This document shows positions 8,057-18,500 of a stretch of DNA of 64,000 nucleotides, piece by piece; the first letter of the stretch is position 1, and every line of letters begins with the position of its first letter. The notes beneath the pieces are model-generated. The model was not told the DNA's origin. It worked only from the letters and a program-made list of their open reading frames with translations, and ran no database searches. The stretch comes from Pseudomonadota bacterium (lineage in GTDB: Bacteria > Pseudomonadota > Alphaproteobacteria > Sphingomonadales > Sphingomonadaceae): assembly GCA_021794525.1 (NCBI GenBank), contig JAJYQP010000026.1:1-64000 (forward strand), read 5' to 3'. The translations under genes were made by a program, and so were the position numbers.

Positions 8057-10399
8057 ATGAGCGACGCTTCGCCGGCATTCCTGATCGTGGTCGGCCTGCT
8101 CCTGGCCCTTTGGACGGCCGGGGCGGGCTGGATGGTTCTGCGGGCCAGTTCCCAGGCGGCGGGCAGCGCGGGCGCGCGCAAGGCCTCGCGCCGACTTGCC
8201 CGGATGATCGAGGATTCGCCGGCCATCCCGATGCTGGTCCGCGCCGATGGGCGGATCGAGGCTCCGGAAAGGCTGGCGGGCTGGCTCGGCCTCGATCGCC
8301 TGCCGCAATATCTGACCGAGCTCGCCGCGGCCGATGGGCAGGGTTTGACGCAGGACCAGGTGCGCGACCTCGCAGAAGCGGTCCGGCGGACTCAGAAGAC
8401 CGCGGCACCCTTCGCATTTTCGATCAGCCCGCCCGGATCGCGACGCGGCCTTGCACTGCGCGGAATGCTCGCCGATCCGGCCGTCTCCCCGACCGGATCG
8501 GCGCTGGTATGGATTTTCGACTTCACGGAAAGCGAGCGCGAGCTCGCGCAGTTGCGCCGCGACGCCGCGCGGGCACGTGAGGATTTCGCAGCGCTGGTCG
8601 GGCTTATCGAGGCAGCTCCGATCCCGATGTGGTTCCGCGGCAACGACTTTCGCCTGCGCCTCGTAAACGCGGCCTATGTTGCGGCGGTAGGCGCCGTGAG
8701 CCCCGATGTGGTGGTCGAAGAGCAGATCGAGCTGGTCGAGGAGAGCAACGGCCTTTCGGCGGGTGAGGTGGCTCGCCGCGCCGCAGAGCGCCGCAAGCCG
8801 GTCGAGCGCGTCGTCACCGCCACCATCAATGGCTCGCGCCGCACCCTGCGCGTTACCGACCTGCCGCTCGCCGCGGAGGGCGTGGCCGGGTACGCCATCG
8901 ATATCGAGGACATGGAGGAGGTCAGCCGCGCCTTCCGCGCGTTCCGGGATGCGCAGCGCTCGATGCTCGACCAGATCTCCATCGGTGTGGCGCAGTTCGA
9001 TGCCGAACGCCGTATCGCCTTCGCTAATCAGCCCTTCTATCGCGTATTCAACCTCCCGCCGGGCGTGGTCGGCGAAAAGACCGCGTTCGAGCAGGTGCTT
9101 CGCCTCGCTCGTGAGTGTGGCCGCATTCCCGAGGTTCGCGATTTCCCCGCCTGGCGCGAGGAAAAGGCACGCTGGTTCACGCTCAGCGAGCCGGTCGAGG
9201 AAAACTGGCCGCTGCCGGAAAGCACACATCTTCGCATCATCGCCCAACCGATGCCCGATGGCGGGCTGGTGATGTTCGCGGAGGATCGCACCGAGCAACT
9301 CGCGCTTTCCGCCACGCGCGACACGCTGCTGCGCACCCGCGCCGCGACCTTCGACAATCTGTTTGAAGCGCTCGCGGTGTTCGCGCCGGGTGGACACGTC
9401 GAGCTGTGGAACCGGGGCTTCCCGCACATCTGGGGGATCGAGCCCGAGCAGCTCGAGGCGAAGCCGCAGGCCGCCGCTCTGCTCGAGGCGATTGCCGGCC
9501 GTCTTGCGCAGGCCGACGCCGTTCGTGAGATCGGGGAGGTGATCCGCAAGGCGACGCTCGATCGGCGCAGGGGTGAAGGTTCGGCCGAACTCGCGGACGG
9601 GCGGACGCTCGAATACGCCTGCGTCCCGCTGCCCGACGGCAATGGTCTTTTTACCGTCCTCGACGTCACCGCCTCTCGCCAAGCGGAGGAGGCGCTGCGT
9701 GAACGCAACCGCGCACTCGAGGAGGCCGACGCGGTGATGACCCGCTTCCTCGCCAATATGAGCTACGAGTTCCGCACGCCGCTGACCTCGATCGGCGGCT
9801 TTGCCGAGCTGCTTGTGAGCGGAGTCGCCGGAGAGCTGGCGCCGCAGGCGAAGGAATATGCGCAGGCGATCGCGCAGTCGGTCGGCAAACTGACCGAGCA
9901 GGTCGAGAACGTGCTCGACCTGTCGCAGAGCGAAGCCGGGCTGATGCCGCTGAACAAGCAGCCGGTCGACCTGATGGGGTTGCTTGCGAAGCTGGTCCGG
10001 CAGCGCGAATCGCGCATTCTCGAAGCGGGGCTGACGCTCAATCTGCGGGGCGAAGCGGACGAGATCGACGCCGATGCCGCACAGCTGCGCAGGGTCTTCG
10101 GCCATCTCATCGACAATGCCGTCGCCGCCACGCCGGCCGAGGGGCGGATAGCCATCGATATCAAGCCGCATGGAAACGGCGCTTTCGTGACAATCGTCGA
10201 CACAGGCCAGGGCATGACGCAGGCCGAGCTTGCCCGCGCGCTGGAGGGGTTGCGGGCAAGCGGTGACAGCGGGACGCTCGAACGTCGACAAGGGCTTGGC
10301 CTGCCACTCGCGCGTCGGCTGATCGAGGCACATGGCGGCACGCTCGAGCTGGTCAGTCGCAAGGGGGCCGGGACCACGGTGACGGTTACGCTGCCGTGA
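8057..10399 (+). CDS. divL: DivL-like PAS sensor pseudokinase
   Basis: 780 residues: one N-terminal membrane segment (about 8-28), several PAS-like regions (about 175-290, 300-415, 430-540), a dimerisation/H-box helix and an HATPase_c domain with N box HLIDNAVAA (683-691), DTGQGM (715-720) and QGLGLPLARRL (745-755). The phospho-acceptor histidine is replaced by tyrosine: NMSYEFRTPL, Tyr570, codon TAC at 9764-9766. That substitution, the single membrane anchor, the size and the following tsaE gene are the hallmarks of Caulobacter DivL, which binds DivK and modulates the CckA kinase upstream of CtrA. Orthology is inferred; the Tyr is seen directly. It overlaps the tsaE start by 4 bases. Confidence 0.85.
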   Translation: MSDASPAFLIVVGLLLALWTAGAGWMVLRASSQAAGSAGARKASRRLARMIEDSPAIPMLVRADGRIEAPERLAGWLGLDRLPQYLTELAAADGQGLTQDQVRDLAEAVRRTQKTAAPFAFSISPPGSRRGLALRGMLADPAVSPTGSALVWIFDFTESERELAQLRRDAARAREDFAALVGLIEAAPIPMWFRGNDFRLRLVNAAYVAAVGAVSPDVVVEEQIELVEESNGLSAGEVARRAAERRKPVERVVTATINGSRRTLRVTDLPLAAEGVAGYAIDIEDMEEVSRAFRAFRDAQRSMLDQISIGVAQFDAERRIAFANQPFYRVFNLPPGVVGEKTAFEQVLRLARECGRIPEVRDFPAWREEKARWFTLSEPVEENWPLPESTHLRIIAQPMPDGGLVMFAEDRTEQLALSATRDTLLRTRAATFDNLFEALAVFAPGGHVELWNRGFPHIWGIEPEQLEAKPQAAALLEAIAGRLAQADAVREIGEVIRKATLDRRRGEGSAELADGRTLEYACVPLPDGNGLFTVLDVTASRQAEEALRERNRALEEADAVMTRFLANMSYEFRTPLTSIGGFAELLVSGVAGELAPQAKEYAQAIAQSVGKLTEQVENVLDLSQSEAGLMPLNKQPVDLMGLLAKLVRQRESRILEAGLTLNLRGEADEIDADAAQLRRVFGHLIDNAVAATPAEGRIAIDIKPHGNGAFVTIVDTGQGMTQAELARALEGLRASGDSGTLERRQGLGLPLARRLIEAHGGTLELVSRKGAGTTVTVTLP

Positions 10400-10833
10400 T
10401 CGTCCCGCTTCCCGATCTCGCTGCCGTCGGCGAGCTGGGCGGGCGTATCGCAGCGCGGCTCCAACCCGGCGATGTTGTCGCGCTGTCGGGGCACCTCGGG
10501 ACGGGAAAGACCACGCTGGCACGCGCCATCATCGCCGCCTGCGGGCACGAGGGTGAGGTGCCTTCGCCGACCTTCACCATCCTCCAGACCTATCCCGATT
10601 GCAGGCCGCCGCTCGTCCACGCCGATTTCTACAGGCTTTCCAGCCCGTCGGAGGCGGCCGAGCTGGGTCTCGACGATTACCGGGACGGCGCGGCGCTGAT
10701 CGCCGAATGGCCCGAACGCGGCGGGAGCTTCCATCGCGAACGGGGCTGTCTTGCCATCACGCTCTTGGCCGAAGGTGAAGGGCGACGGGCCATTGTGAAA
10801 CCCGGCGCGGCTTGGCAAGGGCGCTGGCCATGA
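10396..10833 (+). CDS. tsaE: tRNA t6A ATPase TsaE
   Basis: 145 residues. The ATPase partner of the TsaB-TsaD complex that makes N6-threonylcarbamoyladenosine at position 37 of ANN-decoding tRNAs. The P-loop is SGHLGTGKTTLAR near residue 32; VPSPTFTILQTY follows, then HADFYRL and the IAEWPER segment, all typical of this family. Start is GTG 10396 overlapping the divL stop (GTGA). The stop overlaps the next ATG by 4 bases. The C-terminal 25 residues (EGEGRRAIVKPGAAW...) are less conserved. Tight overlaps on both sides indicate translational coupling. Confidence 0.93.
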   Translation: MIVPLPDLAAVGELGGRIAARLQPGDVVALSGHLGTGKTTLARAIIAACGHEGEVPSPTFTILQTYPDCRPPLVHADFYRLSSPSEAAELGLDDYRDGAALIAEWPERGGSFHRERGCLAITLLAEGEGRRAIVKPGAAWQGRWP

Positions 10834-11807
10834 GCGCATATCCGGACGGTATCGATTCCTTCCTCGCCCTTGCCGGATGGGGAGGGGCGGACATATCCGC
10901 TCTCCCCGGAGACGCCTCTTTCCGGCGTTATTTCCGGATCGAAAAGGCCGATGGCTCGCGCGCCATGCTGATGCATGCGCCGCCGCCCCACGAAGACGCC
11001 GTGCCGTTTCTCACCGTTGCCCGATGGCTCGAGGAAAACGGCCACCGTGCCCCCCATATCCTCGCCGCAGATGCTCGGCGGGGTTGGGTCCTGCTGGAAG
11101 ATTTCGGTGACTGGCGCATTCGCGAATGGCTGGACGAGACGCCTGCGGACGAGGGACTCCTCTACGAGGCAGCGGTCGATACGCTGGTCGCGCTCCACCA
11201 GTCTCCTCCGGGCCCCTTCGCGCCTTACGACCTCAAGGAATACCAGCGCGAGGCCGGACTTTTCACGGAATGGTTCTGCTCGGCCAAGGGGCTGGAGGTC
11301 GATGTGCGGGGCTGGACCGCTGCATGGGATGTGGTGCTGGCCCCGGTCGTGATGCGCCAGCAGCCGGGCGTGACTGTGCTCAAGGACTACCATGCCGAGA
11401 ACATAATGCTGCCCCCTGACGGCACGCAGGGTCTCATCGATTTCCAGGACGCCATGGTCGGGCACCCTGCCTATGACCTCGTGAGCCTGCTTCAGGATGC
11501 GCGCCGCGATGTCAGCCCGGCGCTCGAGCGCGGGATGCTGGACCGCTACATCGCCGCCGCCCGGCCCGATGCCGATTTCGAAGCCGACTATTTCCGTCTC
11601 GGCGCGCAGCGCAATGCCAAGATCGTGGGGGTGTTCACCCGCCTTGCCAAGCGCGATGGGAAGCCCCGCTACCTCGAACTCATCCCCCGCGTATGGGCGC
11701 TTCTGGAGCGAGATTTGGCGCACTCAGCGCTCGCCCCGGTCGCGCGTTGGTTTAGTGACAACATACCGCGTTCGGTCCGGATGAATCTCGGGGGCAGCAT
11801 CGGGTGA
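10830..11807 (+). CDS. amgK: Aminoglycoside-phosphotransferase-fold sugar kinase (AmgK-like)
   Basis: 325 residues with the APH-type kinase fold. N-terminal GDASFRRYFRI acts as nucleotide loop; the catalytic/Mg region is LKDYHAENIML and LIDFQDAMVGHPAYDL. When such a kinase precedes a nucleotidyltransferase of the MurU type in alphaproteobacteria and pseudomonads, it is AmgK, which phosphorylates the anomeric carbon of MurNAc/GlcNAc recovered from the cell wall. The identification here rests on fold plus that neighbour. ATG 10830 overlaps the tsaE stop; an upstream in-frame TTG at 10812 was not preferred. The end overlaps the murU start by 4 bases. Confidence 0.85.
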   Translation: MSAYPDGIDSFLALAGWGGADISALPGDASFRRYFRIEKADGSRAMLMHAPPPHEDAVPFLTVARWLEENGHRAPHILAADARRGWVLLEDFGDWRIREWLDETPADEGLLYEAAVDTLVALHQSPPGPFAPYDLKEYQREAGLFTEWFCSAKGLEVDVRGWTAAWDVVLAPVVMRQQPGVTVLKDYHAENIMLPPDGTQGLIDFQDAMVGHPAYDLVSLLQDARRDVSPALERGMLDRYIAAARPDADFEADYFRLGAQRNAKIVGVFTRLAKRDGKPRYLELIPRVWALLERDLAHSALAPVARWFSDNIPRSVRMNLGGSIG

Positions 11808-12523
11808 CCCTCGTCACCGACACCGCGATGGTGATGGCGGCCGGGCTGGGCAAGCGGATGCGACCGCTGACCGCTTCGCAGCCCAAGCCGCTGGTCCGGG
11901 TCGCGGGCAGGGCGCTGATCGATCACGCACTCGACCGGCTGCGCGATGCCGGCGTGGCGCGGGCGGTCGTCAACGTCCATTACCTGGCCGATGCGCTGGA
12001 GGCCCATGTACTCGGTCGCGACGCGCCGGCGGTGACGATCTCCGACGAACGCGACGCACTCCTCGAAACCGGCGGCGGCATGGTGCGGGCACATGCAGCC
12101 GGCCTGCTTCCCGACCCGTTCTATTGTGTGAATGCCGACAGCATCTGGCTCGACGGACCCCGCAACGCCTTCATCGACCTGTCGAAGCACTGGGACGCGG
12201 AGCGGATGGACGCGCTGCTGTTGCTGGTGCCTCATTCGCGGGCACGAAATTTTGCGGGCGCGGGTGATTTCACCATGGACCCGGCAGGGCGATTGAAGCG
12301 TCGACTGTCCGGACGCGTCGCGCCCTACATCTACACCGGCATTCAGCTGGTCGGCCATCGCCTGCTTCGCGAGCCTCCTGCCCGAGCCTTCTCCACCAAC
12401 GTTCTGTGGAATCGCGCGATAGAGGAAGGCCGACTGTTCGGAACGGTCTTCACCGGCGAGTGGCTCGAGGTGGGAGAACCGCGTCACGTTGCCGCTACCG
12501 AGGCCTATCTCGCCGGTGGCTGA
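11804..12523 (+). CDS. murU: N-acetylmuramate-1-phosphate uridylyltransferase (MurU-like)
   Basis: 239-residue nucleotidyltransferase. The N-terminal signature MVMAAGLGKRMRPLT with QPKPLVRVAG is the NTP-binding loop of sugar-1-phosphate nucleotidyltransferases; LLETGGGMVRA and CVNADSIWLDGP supply the substrate and metal sites; PYIYTGIQLV and GEWLEVGEP follow. With AmgK it converts recycled MurNAc to UDP-MurNAc, bypassing MurA/MurB; in characterised species this route lowers fosfomycin sensitivity. Start is GTG 11804, overlapping the amgK stop. Its last codons overlap the AddB start. Specific activity is inferred from gene order. Confidence 0.85.
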   Translation: MTLVTDTAMVMAAGLGKRMRPLTASQPKPLVRVAGRALIDHALDRLRDAGVARAVVNVHYLADALEAHVLGRDAPAVTISDERDALLETGGGMVRAHAAGLLPDPFYCVNADSIWLDGPRNAFIDLSKHWDAERMDALLLLVPHSRARNFAGAGDFTMDPAGRLKRRLSGRVAPYIYTGIQLVGHRLLREPPARAFSTNVLWNRAIEEGRLFGTVFTGEWLEVGEPRHVAATEAYLAGG

Positions 12524-15521
12524 GCGACCAGGACCAAAGCTCTATTCTATCGCGGCGCATCGCGGCTTTGCCGACGCATTGGTGGCGGGCCTGGTGCCAC
12601 GCTACCGAGAGGCGGGGTTCGGACTTGCACGTCTTACGCTGCTGGTGCCGAGCACGCGTGCACGCCGGACCATATCCGAGGCTTTCATTCGCCATTTCGG
12701 CGAGAGCGGCGAGAACGGCCTGTTGATGCCGCGCATGGCGGTGGTCGGCGATCTCGACCTCGACGAGGCGCTCGGGCCGCTGCTCGATCCCTTGGGGGCC
12801 GAAGGCATACCCTGCGCCGTCGATCCGACGCGACGTTGGCTGGCGCTCGCGCGTATTCTCGAGGTCGAGCTGGGTAGCGAGGCACCGAAAGGGGCGACGC
12901 TGCTGCGGCTCGCCCGTGAAACCGCGGCCACGATGGATCGGTTGCTCGCCGAGGAAATCATACCCGACGATCTTCTCGGCGAGTCCGTACTGCAAATCGT
13001 TGGCGATCTCGCCGACCACTGGAAGCGATCGCTTGCAACTTTCGCGCGGGTGCAGGAGCGCTGGCGTTTCCAGCTCCGGGAGTGGGGCGCTGTCGACGCG
13101 GCGACCCGCCGCAACCTGCTGTTTCGCGAAGCGGCACGCCGCTGGAAAACCGAGCCGCCCGCAAGCGCCATCGTCGCCGCCGGTGTCACCAGCGCCGCGC
13201 CCGCGCTCGCCGAGCTTCTGCGCGTGGTCAGCGAACTGCCGCGCGGCGCCGTGGTCCTGCCCGATCTCGACCTCGCGATGGACCAAGAGGTGTGGAAAGA
13301 ACTCGGCCGCGCGGGCCGTGCGCTGGAAACCGACAGCGAACCCTTTGCCCGTCACGACGCGGTGACCCATCCTCAGTATCACCTCAAGCTGCTGCTCAAC
13401 CGGATGGGCGTGGCACGGGCTGAGGTGCAGCCCTGGCACCGGCGCGGCGAGGTGGCGGCCCCGCCGGAACGCAGCCACGCAATTTCGGCATTGTTCCTTC
13501 CGCCCGAGGCTAGCGGGCGCTGGGTCGCGCTGCCCGCCGATCGCAGGCGGCTTGCGGGCGTGCGGATCATGGATTGCGCGACGCCCGAGGAGGAAGCGCA
13601 GGCGATCGCGCTCCTCGTTCGCGAAGCTCTCGAAACACCGGGCAAGCGGGTGGCGGTGATAACGCCCGATCGTGCCCTCGCGCGGCGGGTGATGCATCAT
13701 CTCAGGCGATGGAATATTGCGGCCGACGACACGGCAGGGCAGCCTCTGTCCCAGACCGCAGCCGGGCGCCTGCTTTTGCTCGCCGCGGAAGTGGCGGCGG
13801 GCGGGGCCGCTCCCGTCGCGCTGACCGCCCTGCTGATGCATCCACTGGTCAAGGGGGACATGGAGCGGCCGGAGTGGCTCGGCCATGTCCGGACGCTCGA
13901 ACTGGCGCTCAGGGGTCCGCGCCCCAAGGAAGGGCTCGATGCCCTGTCGGACGTGGTCGCCCGGGCCACTCGGCGGAATCCCGGCCTGACCGCGTGGTGG
14001 AACGGCGTCGCCGTGATACTCGCCGACCTCCTCGCCATGCCGGAGCGCGGCCCTCTCGCGGATGGTGTGGATACTCTTTCTGCCGCTGCCCATCGCCTGG
14101 CCGGGGATGCGCTGTGGGAGAAGGAGGACGGCCGCGCGCTCGGACAATTCGTCGAGGACCTGGTGACCAACGCGCGCGAGGCAGGGTCAGAGATCGACAC
14201 CCCGCAGATCGATCTCATCCTGCGCGATGCGATGGAGGAGGTGGCGGTGCGCCCGCCTTGGGGCGGCCATCCGCGGGTCGCGCTCTATGGCCTGCTCGAA
14301 TCGCGGATGAGCCGGGCCGATCTGGCGATTTGCGCAGGCCTCAATGAAGGAAGCTGGCCGGCACGTGGTGCCGCCGATGCCCTGCTCGCGCCGCCGGTTC
14401 TGCGGGCGCTGGGCGTTCCGGGAGCCGATTTCCGCATCGGCCTGTCCGCGCACGACCTCGCCGGGGCCCTCGGCGCGCCGGAGGTGGTGCTGAGCCGGTC
14501 GGCGCGCGACGACAGCGGCCCGGCCATCCCATCGCGTTTCCTGCTGCGGGTGCAGGCGCTGCTCGGCGATCTGCTCGACCGGCACCGCGAGACGCGCGCG
14601 GTCGTGCTGGCCCGGGCCCTGACCGAGGCGCCCGCTGCGGAACCCTCTCCACGGCCCGCGCCCAACCCGGACGCGGCCCAGCGCGACCTCGCCATTTCAG
14701 CCACCGCGCTCGACCGGCTGCTTGGCGATCCTTACCAGTTCTACGCCGGCCAGATACTCCGTCTGCGCGAACTGGAGGCGATCGAGGACGAGCCGGGGCC
14801 GGCGTGGCAGGGCACGACGGCCCACAAGATCATCGAGCGCTGGCACAACGCCGTCCTCGCTGATCCGGCCACACCCATCGAACCGATCATGCACGAGGTG
14901 CTCGACGAGGCTAACACCCACCCGCTGCTGCGCGCGCTATGGGCACCGCGCCTGCTGGCGGCGCTCGAATGGGTCGCCGAAACGGTGCGCACTTCCGACC
15001 GTGAAGTGCTGGCTGTCGAGGATGACGCAAAGGGCGAATTCCAGTTCGAGGGCGTGCGCGTGCACGGCAAGCCCGACCGGATCGACCGGCTGCCGGGCGG
15101 CGGCCTCGCCATTGTCGATTACAAGACCGGCAAACCTCCCAGTGCCGCGCAGGTCGAGGCGGGGTTCGCGCTCCAGCTCGGCGTACTCGGTCTGATCGCC
15201 GAGGAAGGCGGCTTTCCCAAGGCGCAGGGCGAGCCCGAAGCGTTCGAATACTGGTCGCTTGGCAAGAGCGACAAGAGCGCGACCGGGTTCGGCTTTATCG
15301 AGACGCCACTCAAGACGGGGGCGAAGCGCAGCGGGCTGGAGCCGGAGCGATTCCTTCCCCACGCGCGGGCGAAGCTCGCTGAAGCGGTGCGTGGCTACAT
15401 CCGCGGCGACAAGCCGTTCCGGGCGCGCGAAAACCCCGATTATCCCACTTACGACACTTACGACCAGCTGATGCGGCTTGCCGAATGGCTCCCCCGCATG
15501 GACGAGGCCGAGTTGCCATGA
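12516..15521 (+). CDS. addB: Double-strand break repair protein AddB
   Basis: About 1001 residues, the size of alphaproteobacterial AddB, the nuclease/inactivated-helicase subunit of the AddAB helicase-nuclease that resects DNA ends for RecA loading. The N-terminus has LLVPSTRARRTIS in place of an intact Walker A, as expected for AddB. The C-terminal RecB-like nuclease domain is clear: GTTAHKIIERWH near residue 765, then GKPDRIDRLPGG and IVDYKTGKP (D and K of the PD-(D/E)xK core). I chose GTG 12516, which overlaps the murU stop; an in-frame TTG at 12489 adds 9 residues. The stop overlaps the addA start by 4 bases. Confidence 0.93.
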   Translation: MAERPGPKLYSIAAHRGFADALVAGLVPRYREAGFGLARLTLLVPSTRARRTISEAFIRHFGESGENGLLMPRMAVVGDLDLDEALGPLLDPLGAEGIPCAVDPTRRWLALARILEVELGSEAPKGATLLRLARETAATMDRLLAEEIIPDDLLGESVLQIVGDLADHWKRSLATFARVQERWRFQLREWGAVDAATRRNLLFREAARRWKTEPPASAIVAAGVTSAAPALAELLRVVSELPRGAVVLPDLDLAMDQEVWKELGRAGRALETDSEPFARHDAVTHPQYHLKLLLNRMGVARAEVQPWHRRGEVAAPPERSHAISALFLPPEASGRWVALPADRRRLAGVRIMDCATPEEEAQAIALLVREALETPGKRVAVITPDRALARRVMHHLRRWNIAADDTAGQPLSQTAAGRLLLLAAEVAAGGAAPVALTALLMHPLVKGDMERPEWLGHVRTLELALRGPRPKEGLDALSDVVARATRRNPGLTAWWNGVAVILADLLAMPERGPLADGVDTLSAAAHRLAGDALWEKEDGRALGQFVEDLVTNAREAGSEIDTPQIDLILRDAMEEVAVRPPWGGHPRVALYGLLESRMSRADLAICAGLNEGSWPARGAADALLAPPVLRALGVPGADFRIGLSAHDLAGALGAPEVVLSRSARDDSGPAIPSRFLLRVQALLGDLLDRHRETRAVVLARALTEAPAAEPSPRPAPNPDAAQRDLAISATALDRLLGDPYQFYAGQILRLRELEAIEDEPGPAWQGTTAHKIIERWHNAVLADPATPIEPIMHEVLDEANTHPLLRALWAPRLLAALEWVAETVRTSDREVLAVEDDAKGEFQFEGVRVHGKPDRIDRLPGGGLAIVDYKTGKPPSAAQVEAGFALQLGVLGLIAEEGGFPKAQGEPEAFEYWSLGKSDKSATGFGFIETPLKTGAKRSGLEPERFLPHARAKLAEAVRGYIRGDKPFRARENPDYPTYDTYDQLMRLAEWLPRMDEAELP

Positions 15522-18500
15522 GCGGCGAGGTTTACGAACTGCGCGGGCCGCAACGCGCCGCCGTCGACCCGCGCGACAGCGTGTGGCTTTCGGCATCCGC
15601 CGGGACCGGCAAGACGCAGGTGTTGTCGGCGCGGGTCTTGCGGCTGCTGATGGAGGAGGGGACCGATCCTTCCTCGATCCTGTGCCTCACCTTCACCAAG
15701 GCGGGCGCGGCGGAAATGGCGGTTCGCGTCGGTGAGGTGCTGGCGCGCTGGGTGCGGATGGACGATGGAAACCTCGGCCGCGAGCTGGACCATGTCGGCG
15801 CGCCTGTGTCCGCCGAGAGCCGGGCGCGGGCGCGCTCGCTGTTCGCGCGGGTACTCGATTGCCCCGGTGGAGGGCTGCGGATCGACACCATCCATGCCTT
15901 CGCGCAATGGCTTCTGGGCGCTTTTCCAGGCGAGGCGGACATCCTTCCAGGCACCCGCGTGATGGATGACCGCGAGCGCGCCTTGCTGGCGGACGAGATG
16001 CTGGCGGAGCTGATCGCCGACGCCGACGAGGAGACGCTCGCCGCGATCCGCACGATGAGCATTCGTAAGGGAGCGGACGGGGTGAGACGCTGGCTGATGC
16101 GCTGCGCCGGCACCCTGGAGCTCTGGCAGGGACCGGCGGGATGGCAGCCGCCAATGCGAGAGCGGGTCTGTGCGCTGCTCGGCCTCGCCTCGGACGCTGA
16201 CGAGGCGGGTCTTGCGGCGATGTGCGGCGAAGGATCTTTCGATACCGAAGCCCTTCGTGCCGCGCTCGATGGCTATCGAGGCTGGAGCGCCGCAACCGCT
16301 ACCAGCGCCGTGCAGGCGATCGGCGAGTGGCTTTCTTCCACCCAGAGCGCCCGCTACGCCGGTCTCGATGCGCTGGAAGAAGCGCTGTTTTACAAGAACG
16401 GCAATGCACGGCTTCCGAAGTCCGCCGATCCGGCCTTCATCGCGGCGAGCGAGCGCGTCGGCACCGCCATCGCCGCCATCCGTGACCAGCAACGCGTGTT
16501 GGCACTTGCCGAATTCCTCGCTCCGCAGCTCGAGGCCGGGCGGCGGTTCGCCCTGCTGTGGGACGAGGCCAAGCGCCGCGAGGGGCTGGTCGATTTCGAC
16601 GATCTCATTCGCCGCGCCGCCAGCCTTCTGTCCCACAAGGCCATGGCCGACTGGATCCGATACAAGCTCGACCGGCAGTTCGATCACATCCTGATCGACG
16701 AGGCTCAGGATACCAATGCCCAGCAATGGGCAATCATCGACGCGCTGACCGACGATTTCTTCAGCGGCGAGGGGGCGCGGGGCAACCGGGTGCGGACGAT
16801 CTTCACCGTCGGGGATACGAAGCAGGCGATCTTCGGCTTCCAGGGCACCAGCCCGAAGAACTTCATGGCGGCGCGTGACCGGGTTGCGGCGCGGATGCTG
16901 GGGCTCGCCGAGAGCACACGTGACCTCCGCGAACGCCGCGAAACACGCGAATTGCGCGATCTCGACCTCGACCAGTCGTTTCGCACTGCGCAACACGTGC
17001 TGCAATTCGTGGACCGGGCCATCGCCGCGATCGGGCACGCCAATTTCGGCCTGCGTGACGCCCCGCCACGCCACGTCGGGCAGGACCGGCCCGGGCTGGT
17101 CGCACAATGGAACCTCGTGATCGACGGGCAGGGCGGTGGCGAAGAGGAGGGCGACGGAGCGGCGGGGTGGCTTGCCCGCCACGACCGGATGCTCGCCGAC
17201 CGGATCGCGCGGCAGGTCCGGCACTGGATGGATGTCGGCTTCCCGCTGGTGAAGGGCGAGAAGACCGGCGCGCGCCGCGCGGGCCCCGGCGACGTCATGG
17301 TGCTGGTGCGCAAGCGGCGCGAACTCGCCTCGCTGATCGTAGCGCGGTTGTACGCGCATGGTGTGCCGGTTGCCGGTGTGGACCGATTGCGGCTCGGGGC
17401 GCCGCTGGCGGTCAAGGACCTGATGGCGGCGCTGCGCTTCGCGGTCCAGCCGCTCGACGACCTCGGCCTCGCCTGCCTGCTGGTCTCGCCGCTGGGGAGC
17501 TGGACCCAGGAAGACCTGCTCCGCTTCGGCTACCGCGAGCCGAACGTCCGCCTGTGGCATCACCTGCGCGATCACGCCGATCCCTTCGTTAAGGAAACGG
17601 TCGAAACGCTGCGGGAGATCATGCGGCGCGCCGACTTCGAGAGCCCCCAGGCGCTGCTCCACTGGGCGCTGACCGGGCCGATGGATGGGCGCAGGCGTCT
17701 CGTTGCGCGGCTCGGGCGCGAAGCCAACGACCCCATCGACGAGTTGCTCAATGCCGCGGGCACCTACGCCGCCAGCCACGTGGCGAGTCTGCAAGGCTTC
17801 ATCCGCTGGTTCGATGCGGGCGAGGGCGAGCTGAAGCGCGAAGCGGGCGCGAGCAGGGGACAGGTGCGGGTGATGACGGTGCATGGCTCTAAGGGTCTGC
17901 AGGCACCGATCGTCATCCTGGCCGATACGGCGATCGGTCCCGATTCACCGGACGAGCTGGCGCTCCGGGAAATCGGCATCGACGGCGCTGCAGGTCCGCT
18001 GGTTCCCGTCCCGGCGATGGCGAAGGACGAGCGTGCGGGACCGCTCGCCGCTGCCCACGAAGCCGCCGCGGCCGAGGCGATGGAGGAGCACTGGAGGCTG
18101 CTCTACGTCGGCATGACGCGGGCTGAGGAAGCATTGTTCATCGCGGGCTCGCTGGGTCCGCGAGAAGCCAGGCGGGGGACGGCGCATGAGGACAGCTGGT
18201 ATGCCCGGCTCCTTCCCCTGTTTGACGCGGACCTGAACGAGGATCCGATCTGGGGTGGGCGCCGCGAATGGGGTGCCCTGACCAATAGCGCACCCGTCGA
18301 ATCTCTGGTCGAAACGGACGCCGTTTCGGTCCCCGACTGGGTCCACTGGGCCGCGCCCGTGGAGGCAAGACCGCCACGCCCGCTTGCGCCGTCCGGTCTG
18401 GGTGAGCAGGAAGCGGGCGAACCGCCTTTGCCCTCTGCCGCGCTGGCCGCCGCGGCGCGCCGGGGTGTGCTGATCCATGGCCTGCTCGAACGCCTGCCGA

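Noticed and set aside
7970-10522. An 850-codon open frame antisense to divL
   Set aside because: Low-complexity Arg/Gly/His-rich translation typical of an antisense frame; divL has full kinase-family motifs on the other strand.
15458-17884. An 808-codon open frame antisense to addA
   Set aside because: No domain on that strand; addA helicase motifs account for the region.
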